From NCBI RefSeq assembly GCF_014489115.1, contig NZ_JACTAH010000001.1:558001-622000 (forward strand): a DNA stretch of 64,000 nucleotides, given 5' to 3'. The first letter of the stretch is position 1; every line of letters starts with the position of its first letter. The stretch comes from Thauera sedimentorum (GTDB taxonomy: Bacteria; Pseudomonadota; Gammaproteobacteria; Burkholderiales; Rhodocyclaceae). Below the pieces are notes generated by a model. It worked only from the letters and a program-made list of their open reading frames with translations, was not told the DNA's origin and ran no database searches. Shown here piece by piece: positions 44,448 through 53,425 of this stretch. Made by a program: the position numbers and the translations under genes.

Positions 44448-44520
44448 GTAGGAGCGGCCTTGGCCGCGATACGGCGGGTGGAAGAACGAAGGCCGCAATC
44501 GCGGGCAAGCCCGCTCCTAC
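44448..44520. repeat. GTAG-type REP pair
   Basis: A complete pair: GTAGGAGCGGCCTTGGCCGC on the left and inverted ATCGCGGGCAAGCCCGCTCC...CTAC on the right. It sits between the convergent GTPase and intradiol-dioxygenase genes, the usual place for REP elements. A bidirectional terminator or mRNA-end stabiliser role is inferred. Confidence 0.85.
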
Positions 44521-44556
44521 ACGCGGGAATGGCTCACGGCGCGGCCTCGGCCGCGA

Positions 44557-45219
44557 TCAGGCCAGCGGCTCCAGCACCACGTCGAAGCGCCCCTCCATCG
44601 TGCCGTCCGTGCCGCGCGCGAAGGCTACCCAGCGGCAGTCCTCGGTATTGCGGTCGACGAAGTCGCGCGATTCGCGCGCCGTGTGCCGCTCCTCGCGCCA
44701 GTAGGACTGGGTGACCAGCGTGCGGTGGCCCGGCGCGCTGATCCGCCAGTGCAGGTGGCGACGCCGGTTGCCGTAGTGGCCGGGGACGATGCTGTCGAAG
44801 CGGTACTCGCCCTGAGCGTCGCTGACAGCGGTGCCGCGCAGGTTGATCGCGTCGTCGGGGAAGTCGGCCATGCCGCCCTGGTCGGCCGGGTGGTAGTGGC
44901 CTTCGGCGTCGCAATGCCAGAGTTCGACGATGGCGGTGGCCAGCGGCTGGGTGCCGTCGCCGCCGAACACCGTGCCGCGCACCCGCATCGGTGTGCCGGG
45001 TGCGCCCAGGCGGTTGATGTCGGCGAGCAGCGGCGTGCCGCTCACGTAGAACGGGCCGGCGGTGGTCGGCGCGGTCGGTCCGCACAGCGAGCTGCCCTGC
45101 GCGTAGGCGCGCGAGATGCCGGCGGCCAGCGCGCTCAGTGCCAGGGTGCCGAGCACCCGGCGGCGCGCGGCGCTGTAGGGGACGGGGCGGGGCAGGGCGG
45201 TGGCGGGCAGGCGGAGCAT
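44557..45219 (-). CDS. Exported intradiol ring-cleavage dioxygenase-like protein
   Basis: A 220-residue protein with a Tat-like signal (three Arg at 19-21 followed by a hydrophobic stretch to about 40, ending AYA). The intradiol dioxygenase beta-sandwich has all four iron ligands: Tyr109 (GHYHP), Tyr149 (PGHYG), His155 and His157 (RRRHLHW). This corresponds to the catalytic subunit of protocatechuate 3,4-dioxygenase-type enzymes, but without a partner subunit and exported. Such exported members occur in many proteobacteria; their substrate is not established. No aromatic-degradation operon surrounds it. Confidence 0.83.
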   Translation of the reverse strand: MLRLPATALPRPVPYSAARRRVLGTLALSALAAGISRAYAQGSSLCGPTAPTTAGPFYVSGTPLLADINRLGAPGTPMRVRGTVFGGDGTQPLATAIVELWHCDAEGHYHPADQGGMADFPDDAINLRGTAVSDAQGEYRFDSIVPGHYGNRRRHLHWRISAPGHRTLVTQSYWREERHTARESRDFVDRNTEDCRWVAFARGTDGTMEGRFDVVLEPLA

Positions 45220-45326
45220 GGGGCACCTCGTGAGGCGATGGCCGGTGAGCGGATGGGTTGTCCGTTTCGACCGCCGCTGCCCGCAGCCGTTCGGTCGCCA
45301 TCGCCCGGCAGTCGGGCGGCGCCCTT

Positions 45327-46394
45327 TCAGGCCGCTACAGTGGCCGGCGCCTGCAGGTGGGCGAGCAGGGCGTCCACCACGGTGCTGTCGTAGCGCGTGC
45401 CGCGCCCGGCGAGCAGTTCGTCCACGCCTTCGGCATGCGAGCGTGCCGCGCGGTAGGGGCGGTGCGAGGTGATGGCGTCGAACACGTCGGCCACGCAGAT
45501 GATGCGCGCCTCCAGGCAGATCGCCTCGCCCGCCAGCCCCTGCGGGTAGCCGGAGCCGTCCAGCCGCTCGTGGTGCTGGTGCACCATGTCGGCGATCGGC
45601 CAGGGAAAGTCGATGCCCTCCAGGATCTCGCAGCCGGTCTGCGGGTGGGCGCGGATGATTTCGTGCTCCGGCCGGCTCAGGCGTCCGGGGCGGGCGAGTA
45701 TGTCCAGCGGTACCGAGATCTTGCCGATGTCGTGGATGCTGGCGCCCAGCAGCAGGCCCTGCCGGCGCTCGTCCGGCAGTTCCAGGCGGCGGGCGATCGC
45801 GTCGCACAGGCGGGCGACCTGCTGCTGGTGGCCGGCGGTGTAGGGGTCGCGCTTCTCGATGAAGCGGGCGATCGCGTTCACCGTGCCGCTGAAGGAGGCG
45901 GCCAGCTGGGCACTGTGCTCCAGCGCGCGGTCCTGGGCGCGCTTGAGCGCGGTCAGGTCCTCGTGCGCCACCACGGCGCCGAGTCCGCCGGCGTGCGGCA
46001 GCGGGGTGATGGTGAGCAGGAACCAGTGCGCCTCGCCCGGGCCGTCGCAGGGGTACTCCATGCGAAAGCAGTCCGCATCGCCGCTCAGCACCTGCCGCAG
46101 TCCGGCCGCGACCCGCCGGGCGATGGCGGCGTCCTCGGCCTCCTTGGCGGTGTGCGGGGAGCACCGGCGCATGCCGTCGAGCAGGGCCAGGTAGTTCTGG
46201 CCGATGCCGTGTTCGGGCAGGCAACCGCCGTTGGCATCGGCGAACTGGCGCCAGGCGCGGTTCACCGCGACGATGGTCGCCGAGCGGTCGACCAGCGCCA
46301 CGTGGGCGGTCAGGGCGTCGATCAGGGCCTGGCTGTTTGTGGCGTTCGCATCGGGGTCGGGAATGGCAGGCGCTGAAGCCGCGGTGGCGTCCAT
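45327..46394 (-). CDS. PAS/HD-GYP c-di-GMP phosphodiesterase-like protein
   Basis: A 355-residue cytosolic protein. A PAS-like N-terminal half (about 25-150, ending in ALKRAQDRALEHS) precedes an HD-GYP domain. The HD metal motif is HDIGK (in GASIHDIGKIS) and the GYP signature is HHERLDGSGYPQGL; both are intact, together with DVFDAITSHRPYR. Expected to hydrolyse c-di-GMP to GMP. It is a single-gene unit between the intradiol and chrA genes. Confidence 0.9.
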   Translation of the reverse strand: MDATAASAPAIPDPDANATNSQALIDALTAHVALVDRSATIVAVNRAWRQFADANGGCLPEHGIGQNYLALLDGMRRCSPHTAKEAEDAAIARRVAAGLRQVLSGDADCFRMEYPCDGPGEAHWFLLTITPLPHAGGLGAVVAHEDLTALKRAQDRALEHSAQLAASFSGTVNAIARFIEKRDPYTAGHQQQVARLCDAIARRLELPDERRQGLLLGASIHDIGKISVPLDILARPGRLSRPEHEIIRAHPQTGCEILEGIDFPWPIADMVHQHHERLDGSGYPQGLAGEAICLEARIICVADVFDAITSHRPYRAARSHAEGVDELLAGRGTRYDSTVVDALLAHLQAPATVAA

Positions 46395-46506
46395 GTTCTT
46401 GTCGCCGGTATGGGGGGCGGCTTCATTCTACGACCTATGGCATATGCCGGCTTCTGATCTGGCTCAATTCGGCGGTCGTCGCGCCGCGCCGGTGCAAGAG
46501 GCCGCG

Positions 46507-47718
46507 TCAGGCGAGCAGCCAGCCGCCGGCGGCGCTGGCCAGCACCACCAGCCAGGGCGGCAGCTTCCACACGGTGAGGGCGAGCAGGGCGGCGAGCGCG
46601 AGGACGAAGTCCTGCGGGCGGAGGATGGCGCTGGTCCACACCGGGTCGTAGAGCGCCGCGAGCAGCAGGCCGACCACCGCGGCGTTGACCCCGCCCAGTG
46701 CGGCGCGGGCGCGCGGTGCGCGGCGCAGCCGCTCCCAGAACGGCAGCGCGCCGAAGACCAGCAGAAAGGCGGGCAGGAAGACCGCCGCCAGGCACAGCGC
46801 CGCTCCGCTCCAGCCCGCGGGGCCGACGGAGGCGGATGCGCCGAGGAAGGCGGCAAAGGTGAACAGGGGGCCGGGCACCGCCTGGGCGGCGCCATAGCCG
46901 GCGAGGAAGGTGTCGCCATCGACCCAGCCGCTGGGCACCACCTCGGCCTGCAGCAGCGGCAGCACCACGTGGCCGCCGCCGAATACCAGGGAGCCGGCGC
47001 GGTAGAAGGCATCGACCTGGGCGAGCGCCGGGGCGTCGCTGAAATCCACCGCCAGCGGCAGGCCGGCGAGCAGGACGAAGAACAGCGCCAGCCAGCCGAG
47101 CGCGGCACGCCGGCCGATGTGCAGGGCCAGCGGATCGTGCGCCGCGGGGGGCGGGGCGGAGAACAACAGCAGCCCGGTCAGGGCGGCGGCGCCGATCACC
47201 GCGACCTGCATCCCGGCCTGGGGGACGAGCAGCACCGCGGCGGCGGCGGCGGCCATGATGCCGGCGCGCGGCCCATCCGCGCACAGGCTGCGCGCCATGC
47301 CCCACACCGCCTGCGCCACCACCGCGACCGCCACCACCTTGAGGCCGTGCAGCGCGCCGGGCGCGAGGGCGTCGCCATGGCTGGCGATGCCCCGCGCGAA
47401 CAGCACCAGCAGCACGGCCGACGGCAGGGTGAAGCCCGCCCAGGCGGCCAGCGCCCCGGCATGGCCGGCGCGCCCGAGGCCGAGCGCCAGTCCCACCTGG
47501 CTGCTCGCCGGGCCGGGGAGGAACTGGCACAGGGCGACCAGGTCGGCATAGGCCTGTTCGCCGAGCCAGCGCCGGCGGGTGACGAACTCCTCGCGGAAGT
47601 AGCCCAGGTGGGCGACCGGGCCGCCGAAGGAGGTGAGCCCGAGGCGCAGGAAGATCAGGAAGACCTGCCAGGCAGTGTCGCGATGGCGGGGTGAAGGGGC
47701 GGGGGTGGGTGAGCTCAT
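46507..47718 (-). CDS. chrA: Chromate transporter, two-domain type
   Basis: A 403-residue inner-membrane protein with about 11-12 hydrophobic segments in two homologous halves. Each half shows the family glycine motif: LGLTSFGGPVAHLGYFREEFV in the first, FGGGHVVLPLLQ in the second. PGP motifs (FLPGPASSQ, AVPGPLF) follow. Long-chain CHR proteins export chromate or act in anion transport. The ATG at 47718 is the family start (an upstream extension is not conserved). No chrB regulator is adjacent. Confidence 0.88.
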   Translation of the reverse strand: MSSPTPAPSPRHRDTAWQVFLIFLRLGLTSFGGPVAHLGYFREEFVTRRRWLGEQAYADLVALCQFLPGPASSQVGLALGLGRAGHAGALAAWAGFTLPSAVLLVLFARGIASHGDALAPGALHGLKVVAVAVVAQAVWGMARSLCADGPRAGIMAAAAAAVLLVPQAGMQVAVIGAAALTGLLLFSAPPPAAHDPLALHIGRRAALGWLALFFVLLAGLPLAVDFSDAPALAQVDAFYRAGSLVFGGGHVVLPLLQAEVVPSGWVDGDTFLAGYGAAQAVPGPLFTFAAFLGASASVGPAGWSGAALCLAAVFLPAFLLVFGALPFWERLRRAPRARAALGGVNAAVVGLLLAALYDPVWTSAILRPQDFVLALAALLALTVWKLPPWLVVLASAAGGWLLA

Positions 47719-47811
47719 CGAAAGCGAAGCGGGCGGTGCCGTGCGAGGCCTGCATGATAGAGCGGCCCGATGACGGATTCGGGACAGGCAAACCGTCACC
47801 GGGCCGCCGGC

Positions 47812-48891
47812 TCAGCCTCCGGCGCTGATCACGCCGCGGCGCAGCTGGTCGCGCTCCATGGATTCGAACAGCGCCTTGAAGTTGCCTTCGCCGAAGCCGT
47901 CGTCGCCCTTCCGCTGGATGAACTCGAAGAACACCGGCCCCAGCAGGCATTCGGAGAAAATCTGCAGCAGCAGGCGCTTGCCGCCATCGGCGGTGGTGCC
48001 GTCGAGCAGGATGCCGCGCCGCTGCAGTTCGGCCGGGTTCTCGCCGTGGCCGGGCAGGCGCTCTTCGAGCATCTCGTAGTAGGTCGCCGGCGGCGCGCTC
48101 ATCAGCGGTACGCCGGCCGCGCGCAGGCGGTCGACCGTATCCACCAGGTCGTCGGTGAGCAGCGCCACGTGCTGGATGCCCTCGCCGTTGAACTTCATCA
48201 GGAATTCCTCGATCTGCCCGGTGGTCTTCGAGGCTTCCTCGTTGAGCGGGATGCGGATCTTGCCGTCCGGGGCGGTCATGGCCTTGGAGGTCAGCCCGGT
48301 GTATTCGCCCTTGATGTCGAAGTAGCGGATCTCGCGGAAGTTGAACAGGCGCTCGTAGAACGCCGCCCAGTGCGCCATGCGCCCGCGATACACGTTATGG
48401 GTCAGGTGGTCGATCTCGCGCAGCCCGTGGCCGGCGGGGTGGCGGTCCACGCCTTCGAGGAAGCGGAAATCGATGTCGTAGATCGAGGTGCCGTCGCCAT
48501 GGCGGTCGATCAGGTAGAGCGGGGCGCCGCCGATGCCGCGGATGGCCGGCAGGCGCAGCTCCATCGGCCCGGTGGGCATGTCCATCGGCTGGGCGCCCAG
48601 CTCCAGGGCGCGGGTGTAGGCCAGGTGCGAGTCGCGCACGCGGAAGGCCATGCCGCAGGCCGAGGGGCCGTGCTCGGCGGCGAAGTAGGTCGCCGCGCTC
48701 CGGGGTTCGTTGTTGAGGACGAAGTTGATGTTGCCCTGGCGGTAGAGCGCCACGTCCTTGGAACGATGTTCGGCCACGCGGGTGAAACCCAGCGACTCGA
48801 AGATCGGCTCCAGGGTGTTGGGGGTTGGTGAGGCGAATTCGACGAACTCGAAACCCATGAGGCCCATGGGATTGTCGAAAAGGTCAGCCAT
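47812..48891 (-). CDS. hpd: 4-hydroxyphenylpyruvate dioxygenase
   Basis: A 359-residue vicinal-oxygen-chelate enzyme of normal bacterial length. The Fe(II) ligands are His162 (DHLTHNV), His241 (GIQHVAL) and Glu323 ([18 protein letters not shown]). It converts 4-hydroxyphenylpyruvate to homogentisate in tyrosine breakdown. Homogentisate dioxygenase and fumarylacetoacetase genes are not in the window. The 264-bp upstream gap should contain its promoter and a possible short reading frame. Confidence 0.95.
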   Translation of the reverse strand: MADLFDNPMGLMGFEFVEFASPTPNTLEPIFESLGFTRVAEHRSKDVALYRQGNINFVLNNEPRSAATYFAAEHGPSACGMAFRVRDSHLAYTRALELGAQPMDMPTGPMELRLPAIRGIGGAPLYLIDRHGDGTSIYDIDFRFLEGVDRHPAGHGLREIDHLTHNVYRGRMAHWAAFYERLFNFREIRYFDIKGEYTGLTSKAMTAPDGKIRIPLNEEASKTTGQIEEFLMKFNGEGIQHVALLTDDLVDTVDRLRAAGVPLMSAPPATYYEMLEERLPGHGENPAELQRRGILLDGTTADGGKRLLLQIFSECLLGPVFFEFIQRKGDDGFGEGNFKALFESMERDQLRRGVISAGG

Positions 48892-48939
48892 GTCGGTGCT
48901 CCTGAAAGATCGACTAGTGAAGGTTGGACAGTGGATCGA

Positions 48940-49056
48940 TCAGGAATGCGGGGGCGCGCCCGGCTTGCCGCGCACGCTGCGCGCCAGGTGCTGGCCGATG
49001 CACAGGGCAAGCCCTGGCGCCAGGGTCTCGCCGCGGGGCCGGATGGTGTGGGACAC
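48940..49056 (-). CDS. Possible 38-residue small protein upstream of hpd
   Basis: A short frame with a GTG start at 49056, an AGGAG about 9 bases before it and a TGA 48 bp ahead of hpd. The predicted peptide starts VSHTIRPRGETLAPGL and has no membrane span. It could be a real small protein, a leader peptide or chance. No family is recognised. The rest of the 48892-49155 gap shows nothing clear. Confidence 0.25.
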   Translation of the reverse strand: MSHTIRPRGETLAPGLALCIGQHLARSVRGKPGAPPHS

Positions 49057-49155
49057 CGGCTTGTCTCCTCATGTCGCCGGGCATCTGCGGCCCGGTCGGG
49101 TGTCGTCGGGGTGTGCCGGCAGTTTAGCCGGGCGGCGGCGACTGCGCGAGCGGAT

Positions 49156-49593
49156 TCAGGCCAGCAGTCCCAGGGTGACCGCGGCCAGCACCAGGTAGCG
49201 CCCGGCCTTGGCGATCAGCACGATCAGGGTGAAGCTCCACAGCGGTTCGCGCATCACGCCGGCCACCACGGTGAGCGGGTCGCCGATGATCGGCGCCCAG
49301 CTCATCAGCAGCGACCAGCGCCCGTAGCGGTGGTAGGCACGCTGCGCGCGCACCAGCGTGTCGGCGCGCACCGGGAACCAGCGCTTGTCGTGCCAGCGCT
49401 CCAGGTAGCGGCCGAACAGCCAGTTGAGCATGGAGCCGAGCACGTTGCCCACGGTGGCCACCAGCACCAGCGCCCACGCCGGCTGCTCGCCGAGCAGCAG
49501 CAGGCCGGCGAGCGCGGCTTCCGACTGCAGCGGCAGCAGGGTGGCGGCGCCGAAGGCGGAGAGGAAGAGGCCGAGGTATACCGTTGCGTTCAC
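49156..49593 (-). CDS. YqaA/DedA-family small membrane protein
   Basis: A 145-residue protein with three to four hydrophobic segments. GTG start at 49593 overlaps the hydrolase stop (GTGA). The SNARE-associated/DedA-type core is visible (LLPLQSEAALAGLL, ATVGNVLGSMLNWLFGRY, SWAPIIGDPLTVVAGVM). DedA-superfamily proteins are implicated in membrane lipid handling; YqaA members are uncharacterised. It is the last gene of a four-gene operon. Confidence 0.82.
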   Translation of the reverse strand: MNATVYLGLFLSAFGAATLLPLQSEAALAGLLLLGEQPAWALVLVATVGNVLGSMLNWLFGRYLERWHDKRWFPVRADTLVRAQRAYHRYGRWSLLMSWAPIIGDPLTVVAGVMREPLWSFTLIVLIAKAGRYLVLAAVTLGLLA

Positions 49594-50534
49594 GCGCTGA
49601 CCCGGTCGTCGGCGCTCAGCGGGATCACTTCGCCCGGCGCATCGTCCGGCAGCCGGCCGTTGCGCAGCCATTCCAGCGCCAGCGGCCACAGCGTGCGTTC
49701 GAAGCGGCTGTGGAAGAAGGCGAAATGGCCGATCGCGCGCTCGCCCGCCGCCTGCGGGCTGAGGTGCACATGGGTGACGGCGCTGTTGCGGTAGTAGCGC
49801 AGCAGGCGCTGGATGGCCGGCACGGTGCCGAACTCGTCGTCGCTCAGGCTGAGCGCCAGCGTCGCCCCGCGCACCGCGGCGAAACGCTCCAGCAGGGTCG
49901 CGCGCTCCGCCTCGTCCAGGCGCCAGGCGTCCTCGAAGCGCGGGCAGCGCGCGGTCCAGTCGCGCACCACGCCGCGCGGCGTGTCCTCCAGCCAGCCCAG
50001 CCACTGGCCGGGAAAGTAGCCGAGCAGGGCGGTCAGCGCCGGCATGAAAACATGCCACTTGAGCAGCAGCGCGCCGCGGCGCTCGGGCATGTAGTCGCGC
50101 CAGTAGGCGTACTGCGCGCCCATGCTGAACACCCGGCCGACCCGGTGGCTGGAGGGCGCCAGACCGACCAGAAAGCCGCCCACGCTGTGCGCCACCACCT
50201 GTACCGGCTGGCCGGGCAGGGCGCTGTCGACGTACTGCAGCGCGGCTTCGAAGTCGAGCTGCCCCCAGTCCAGCCAGCCGGCGTCCAGGCCGCGCAGTGA
50301 AGGCGGGCGGGAGGCGCCGATGCCGCGGTAGTCGTAGCTCAGCACGTCGAAGCCCTGCGCGTGCAGCCAGGTGGCGAAGCGCGAGTAGTAGCGCGCCCGC
50401 ACCGAGGTGGCGGGGTTGATGAGCACCACCGGGCGCGCGGGCGTGGCCGCCTCTGGATGGCGCCACAGCGTGCCGTGCAGCCGGTAGCCGTCGGCGGCGG
50501 TGAAGGCCACCGCGAGGGGTGCTGCGACGCTCAA
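49590..50534 (-). CDS. Alpha/beta hydrolase (serine aminopeptidase/monoacylglycerol-lipase-like)
   Basis: A 314-residue protein. The likely start is the TTG at 50534, whose TGA overlap with the EamA stop mirrors the other couplings in this operon; a GTG eight codons later is an alternative. The hydrolase core shows VLINPATSVRARYYSRFA, YDYRGIGAS and nucleophile elbow VVAHSVGGFLVG, with a C-terminal GHFAFFHSRFE carrying the probable catalytic His. No signal peptide. Substrate unknown. It lies between a transporter and a DedA-type membrane protein. Confidence 0.8.
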   Translation of the reverse strand: MSVAAPLAVAFTAADGYRLHGTLWRHPEAATPARPVVLINPATSVRARYYSRFATWLHAQGFDVLSYDYRGIGASRPPSLRGLDAGWLDWGQLDFEAALQYVDSALPGQPVQVVAHSVGGFLVGLAPSSHRVGRVFSMGAQYAYWRDYMPERRGALLLKWHVFMPALTALLGYFPGQWLGWLEDTPRGVVRDWTARCPRFEDAWRLDEAERATLLERFAAVRGATLALSLSDDEFGTVPAIQRLLRYYRNSAVTHVHLSPQAAGERAIGHFAFFHSRFERTLWPLALEWLRNGRLPDDAPGEVIPLSADDRVSA

Positions 50535-51370
50535 CGCGCCCGCCCGCCGATGACCAGCGCAATACCGCCCAGCACCGCCACCGAGGCCAGCACCAGGCGC
50601 AGGGTGATGGCCTCGCCGAGGAAGAGCGCGCCGCCGAGCGCGGCGATCACCGGTACGCTCAGCTGCACGGTCGCCGCGCTGCTGGCGCGCAGGCCGGGCA
50701 GGGCGGTGTACCAGATCGCGTAGCCCAGCCCCGAGGCCAGCGCCCCGGAAGCCACCGCATAGCCGACACCGGCCGCATCCAGCGCGGCCTGCGGCAGCAT
50801 CGCCAGGCTGAGTACGGCGGCAAAGGGCAGCGCGCGCACGAAGTTGCCGGCGGTGCTCTCGGTGGGGTTGCCGCCGCCACGGCCGCGCAGCGAGTACACC
50901 CCCCAGGCGATGCCGGCGGCGATCATCAGCAGCGAGCCGCCCAGCGGCGGCGCCGACAGCCCTGGCAGCAGCAGGCCGACGAAGCCGGCGGCGGCGAGCA
51001 TCAGGCCGGCACTCTGGCGCGCATCGAAGCGTTCGCCGCGGGCAAAGCCGTAGCCGATCATCGTCGCCTGCACCGCGCCGAACAGCAGCAGCGCGCCGAC
51101 CGCCGCCGGCAGGCTGAGATAGGCGTAGGAGAAGGCCGCCGCGTAGGCGAACAGCGCGAATGCCGAGGGCCAGTTGCCGTGGCCGCCGAGGCCGCCCTCG
51201 CGCAGGCGCACGATCAGCCACAGCGCCAGCGCGCCGGAGGCGATGCGGATGCCGGTGAAGCTGGCCGCGTCGATGCCCGTCTCGCGCAGGGCGACGCGGC
51301 ACAGCAGCGAGTTGGCGGCGAAGGCGAGCATGGCCAGCGCGGTCAGCAGGAGGACGCGGGTCTTGTTCAT
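50531..51370 (-). CDS. EamA-family (drug/metabolite) transporter
   Basis: A 279-residue inner-membrane protein with ten hydrophobic segments in two EamA repeats (the second ends LSVPVIAALGGALFLGEAITLRL, a standard repeat end). Family length is typical. Substrates of the family include amino acids and other small metabolites. It lies 93 bp after the SDR gene and overlaps the hydrolase gene. Confidence 0.85.
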   Translation of the reverse strand: MNKTRVLLLTALAMLAFAANSLLCRVALRETGIDAASFTGIRIASGALALWLIVRLREGGLGGHGNWPSAFALFAYAAAFSYAYLSLPAAVGALLLFGAVQATMIGYGFARGERFDARQSAGLMLAAAGFVGLLLPGLSAPPLGGSLLMIAAGIAWGVYSLRGRGGGNPTESTAGNFVRALPFAAVLSLAMLPQAALDAAGVGYAVASGALASGLGYAIWYTALPGLRASSAATVQLSVPVIAALGGALFLGEAITLRLVLASVAVLGGIALVIGGRAR

Positions 51371-51463
51371 CGAGTGGAGTACAGGGCTGCGGCGGCAGGG
51401 GTGCCGCCGCGCCCATGCTAGGGCGCGGCGCGGGGAAGGTAAAGCGCGGCCGGCGCGTCCGGG

Positions 51464-52264
51464 TCAGCCGCGCGGCGAGGCGGGCGAGCCGGCAAGCAGG
51501 CCGCCGTCCACGGTCAGCTCGCTGCCGGTCATGTAGGCCGCCTCGTCGGAGGCGAGCAGCACCGCCACCGCGGCGACCTCCTCGGGCCTGCCGAAGCGGC
51601 GCAGCGGCGTGTCCCAGACGAAGTCCCGCATGCGCGCCTCGCGCTCCGGGCCGTCGCCGAGCAGCGCATCCCACATCGGCGTCAGGATGGCGCCCGGATG
51701 GATGGAGTTGCAGCGGATCGCCAGGCCCTGCTCGGCGCAGTACAGCGCCACCGTCTTGCTGTGGTTGCGCACCGCGGCCTTGCTGGAGGCGTAGGCCGCG
51801 GCGCCGGCGACGCCGACCTGCCCGGAGCGCGAGGAGAGGTTGATGATCGAGCCGCTGCCTTGCGCGCGCATCGCGCGGATGGCCGCGCGGCAGCCGAGGA
51901 AGACCCCGTCCAGGTTGGTGCGATGCACTGCGCGCCAGTCCTCCAGCGTCGCGTGTTCCGGGTCGTGCGCCGCAGCGCCGCCCTCGAAGCCGGTGATGCC
52001 GGCGTTGTTCACCAGCACGTCGAGCCGCTGCCAGTCGTTCAGCAGGGCGGCCATGGCGGCGTCCCAGTCGGACGGCTCGCGCACGTCCAGGCGTCGGTAG
52101 GCGGCGCGTTCGCCGAGCGCCTGCGCGGTCTGTGCGCCGCGCGCATTGTCGATGTCGGTGAGCAGCACGCGGGCGCCTTCGGCGACGAAGGCACGGGCGA
52201 TCGCCGCGCCGATGCCACGCGCCGCGCCGGTGACCAGGGCGACCTTGCCGGTCAGACGGTTCAT
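51464..52264 (-). CDS. Short-chain dehydrogenase/reductase
   Basis: A 266-residue classical SDR. NAD-binding TGAARGIG (12-19) is followed by an Asp at the end of strand 2 (LLTDIDNA), suggesting NAD(H) preference. The NNAG motif, catalytic Ser in NLSSRSG and YASSK (Tyr, Lys) are intact; the C-terminal DGGLLAG is typical. ATG at 52264 is chosen as the family start. It resembles 3-hydroxysteroid/cyclopentanol-type dehydrogenases; the substrate is unknown. First gene of the EamA-hydrolase-YqaA operon, divergent from glucokinase across 192 bp. Confidence 0.88.
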   Translation of the reverse strand: MNRLTGKVALVTGAARGIGAAIARAFVAEGARVLLTDIDNARGAQTAQALGERAAYRRLDVREPSDWDAAMAALLNDWQRLDVLVNNAGITGFEGGAAAHDPEHATLEDWRAVHRTNLDGVFLGCRAAIRAMRAQGSGSIINLSSRSGQVGVAGAAAYASSKAAVRNHSKTVALYCAEQGLAIRCNSIHPGAILTPMWDALLGDGPEREARMRDFVWDTPLRRFGRPEEVAAVAVLLASDEAAYMTGSELTVDGGLLAGSPASPRG

Positions 52265-52456
52265 GGTGGAGATCCTCGCTTGGTGACGGCTCGCGCTGCC
52301 CGGGAGGCGGGCTTGCCGGGAGGACGAAAAAATACACCAATGCGCCCGCGCATGGCGGCGTGGAAGCAAGGCACAATCCGGTCACAGGCGCCGCGCTGGC
52401 GCCGCGGTAAGCTGGATCAGGCCCTGCCCACGGCGGCAGGGGCGGCGAGGGGAGCG

Positions 52457-53425
52457 ATGGTCATACTGGCGGCGGATATCGGCGGCTCACAGGCGCGCCT
52501 CTTGCTCGGCGAGTGTGAGGGTGAGGGCGCCCGCTGGCGCGAGCTGCGCCGCGAAACCTTGCCGAGCCGCGAGTTCGCCGGTATCGACGCGCTGCTGCAG
52601 CATTTTCTGCGCCCCGGCGAACGGCCGCAGGCCGCCTGCCTGGCGCTGGCCGGGCCGGTGCACGGCCGGCGGGTGCGCATGACCAACCTGCCGTGGACGG
52701 TGGATGCCACCGCGCTGGCCGGGCGTTTCGGATTGCGCCGGCTGCGGCTGATCAACGACTTTGCCGCACAGGCCTGCGGGCTGCCGCTGCTCGGCGCCGC
52801 CGACCTGCGCACCCTGCAGGCCGGCTCGCCGCTGCCGGGCGCCGCCCGCGCGCTGCTCGGTGCCGGCACCGGCCTGGGCATGGCCCTGCTGGCCGAGACG
52901 CCCGCGGGCGAGCCGGTGGCCCTGCCGAGCGAGGGCGGGCATGCCGACTTTGCCCCGCGCGACCCGCAGCAGCTGGCCCTGCTCGAACACCTGCTGCCGC
53001 GCCATGGACGGGTCAGCCTGGAACTGCTGCTGTGCGGCCACGGCCTGGAGCGCCTGTACCGCTTCGTCGCCGGCCTGCCGGCCAGCGCGCCGCGCAGCGT
53101 CGACGCCGCCGCGGTCACCGCCGCGGCGCTGGCCGGCGATGCACAGGCCGCGGCGGCGGTCGATCTGTTCGCCCGCCTGCTGGCCTCGGCGGCCGGCAAC
53201 CTCGCGCTCACCGGGCTGGCGCGCGGCGGGGTGTACCTGAGCGGCGGCATCGCCCCGCGCATCCTGCCCTTCCTGCAGCAGGCCTCGGTGATCGAGGCCT
53301 TCGTGGACAAGCCGCCGATGCGCGAACTGCTCGAACAGGTGCCGCTCCACGTGGTGAGCAACGATCAGCTCGGCCTGCTCGGCGCCGCGCAGACGGCCGC
53401 GCTGCTGGCGCGGGAGCGCGCATGA
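52457..53425 (+). CDS. glk: Glucokinase (ROK-independent, Glk type)
   Basis: A 322-residue protein of the bacterial glucokinase family. Phosphate 1 motif ADIGGSQARLLLGE lies at the N-terminus; LTNLPW-like MTNLPWTV and LRLINDFAAQA (catalytic Asp) follow; SEGGHADFAPR binds sugar; GGVYLSGGIAPRIL is the adenosine motif. The start at 52457 has GGGGAG upstream. It phosphorylates glucose to glucose-6-phosphate. The stop overlaps the next start (ATGA), tying it to the ABC protein downstream. Confidence 0.92.
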   Translation: MVILAADIGGSQARLLLGECEGEGARWRELRRETLPSREFAGIDALLQHFLRPGERPQAACLALAGPVHGRRVRMTNLPWTVDATALAGRFGLRRLRLINDFAAQACGLPLLGAADLRTLQAGSPLPGAARALLGAGTGLGMALLAETPAGEPVALPSEGGHADFAPRDPQQLALLEHLLPRHGRVSLELLLCGHGLERLYRFVAGLPASAPRSVDAAAVTAAALAGDAQAAAAVDLFARLLASAAGNLALTGLARGGVYLSGGIAPRILPFLQQASVIEAFVDKPPMRELLEQVPLHVVSNDQLGLLGAAQTAALLARERA

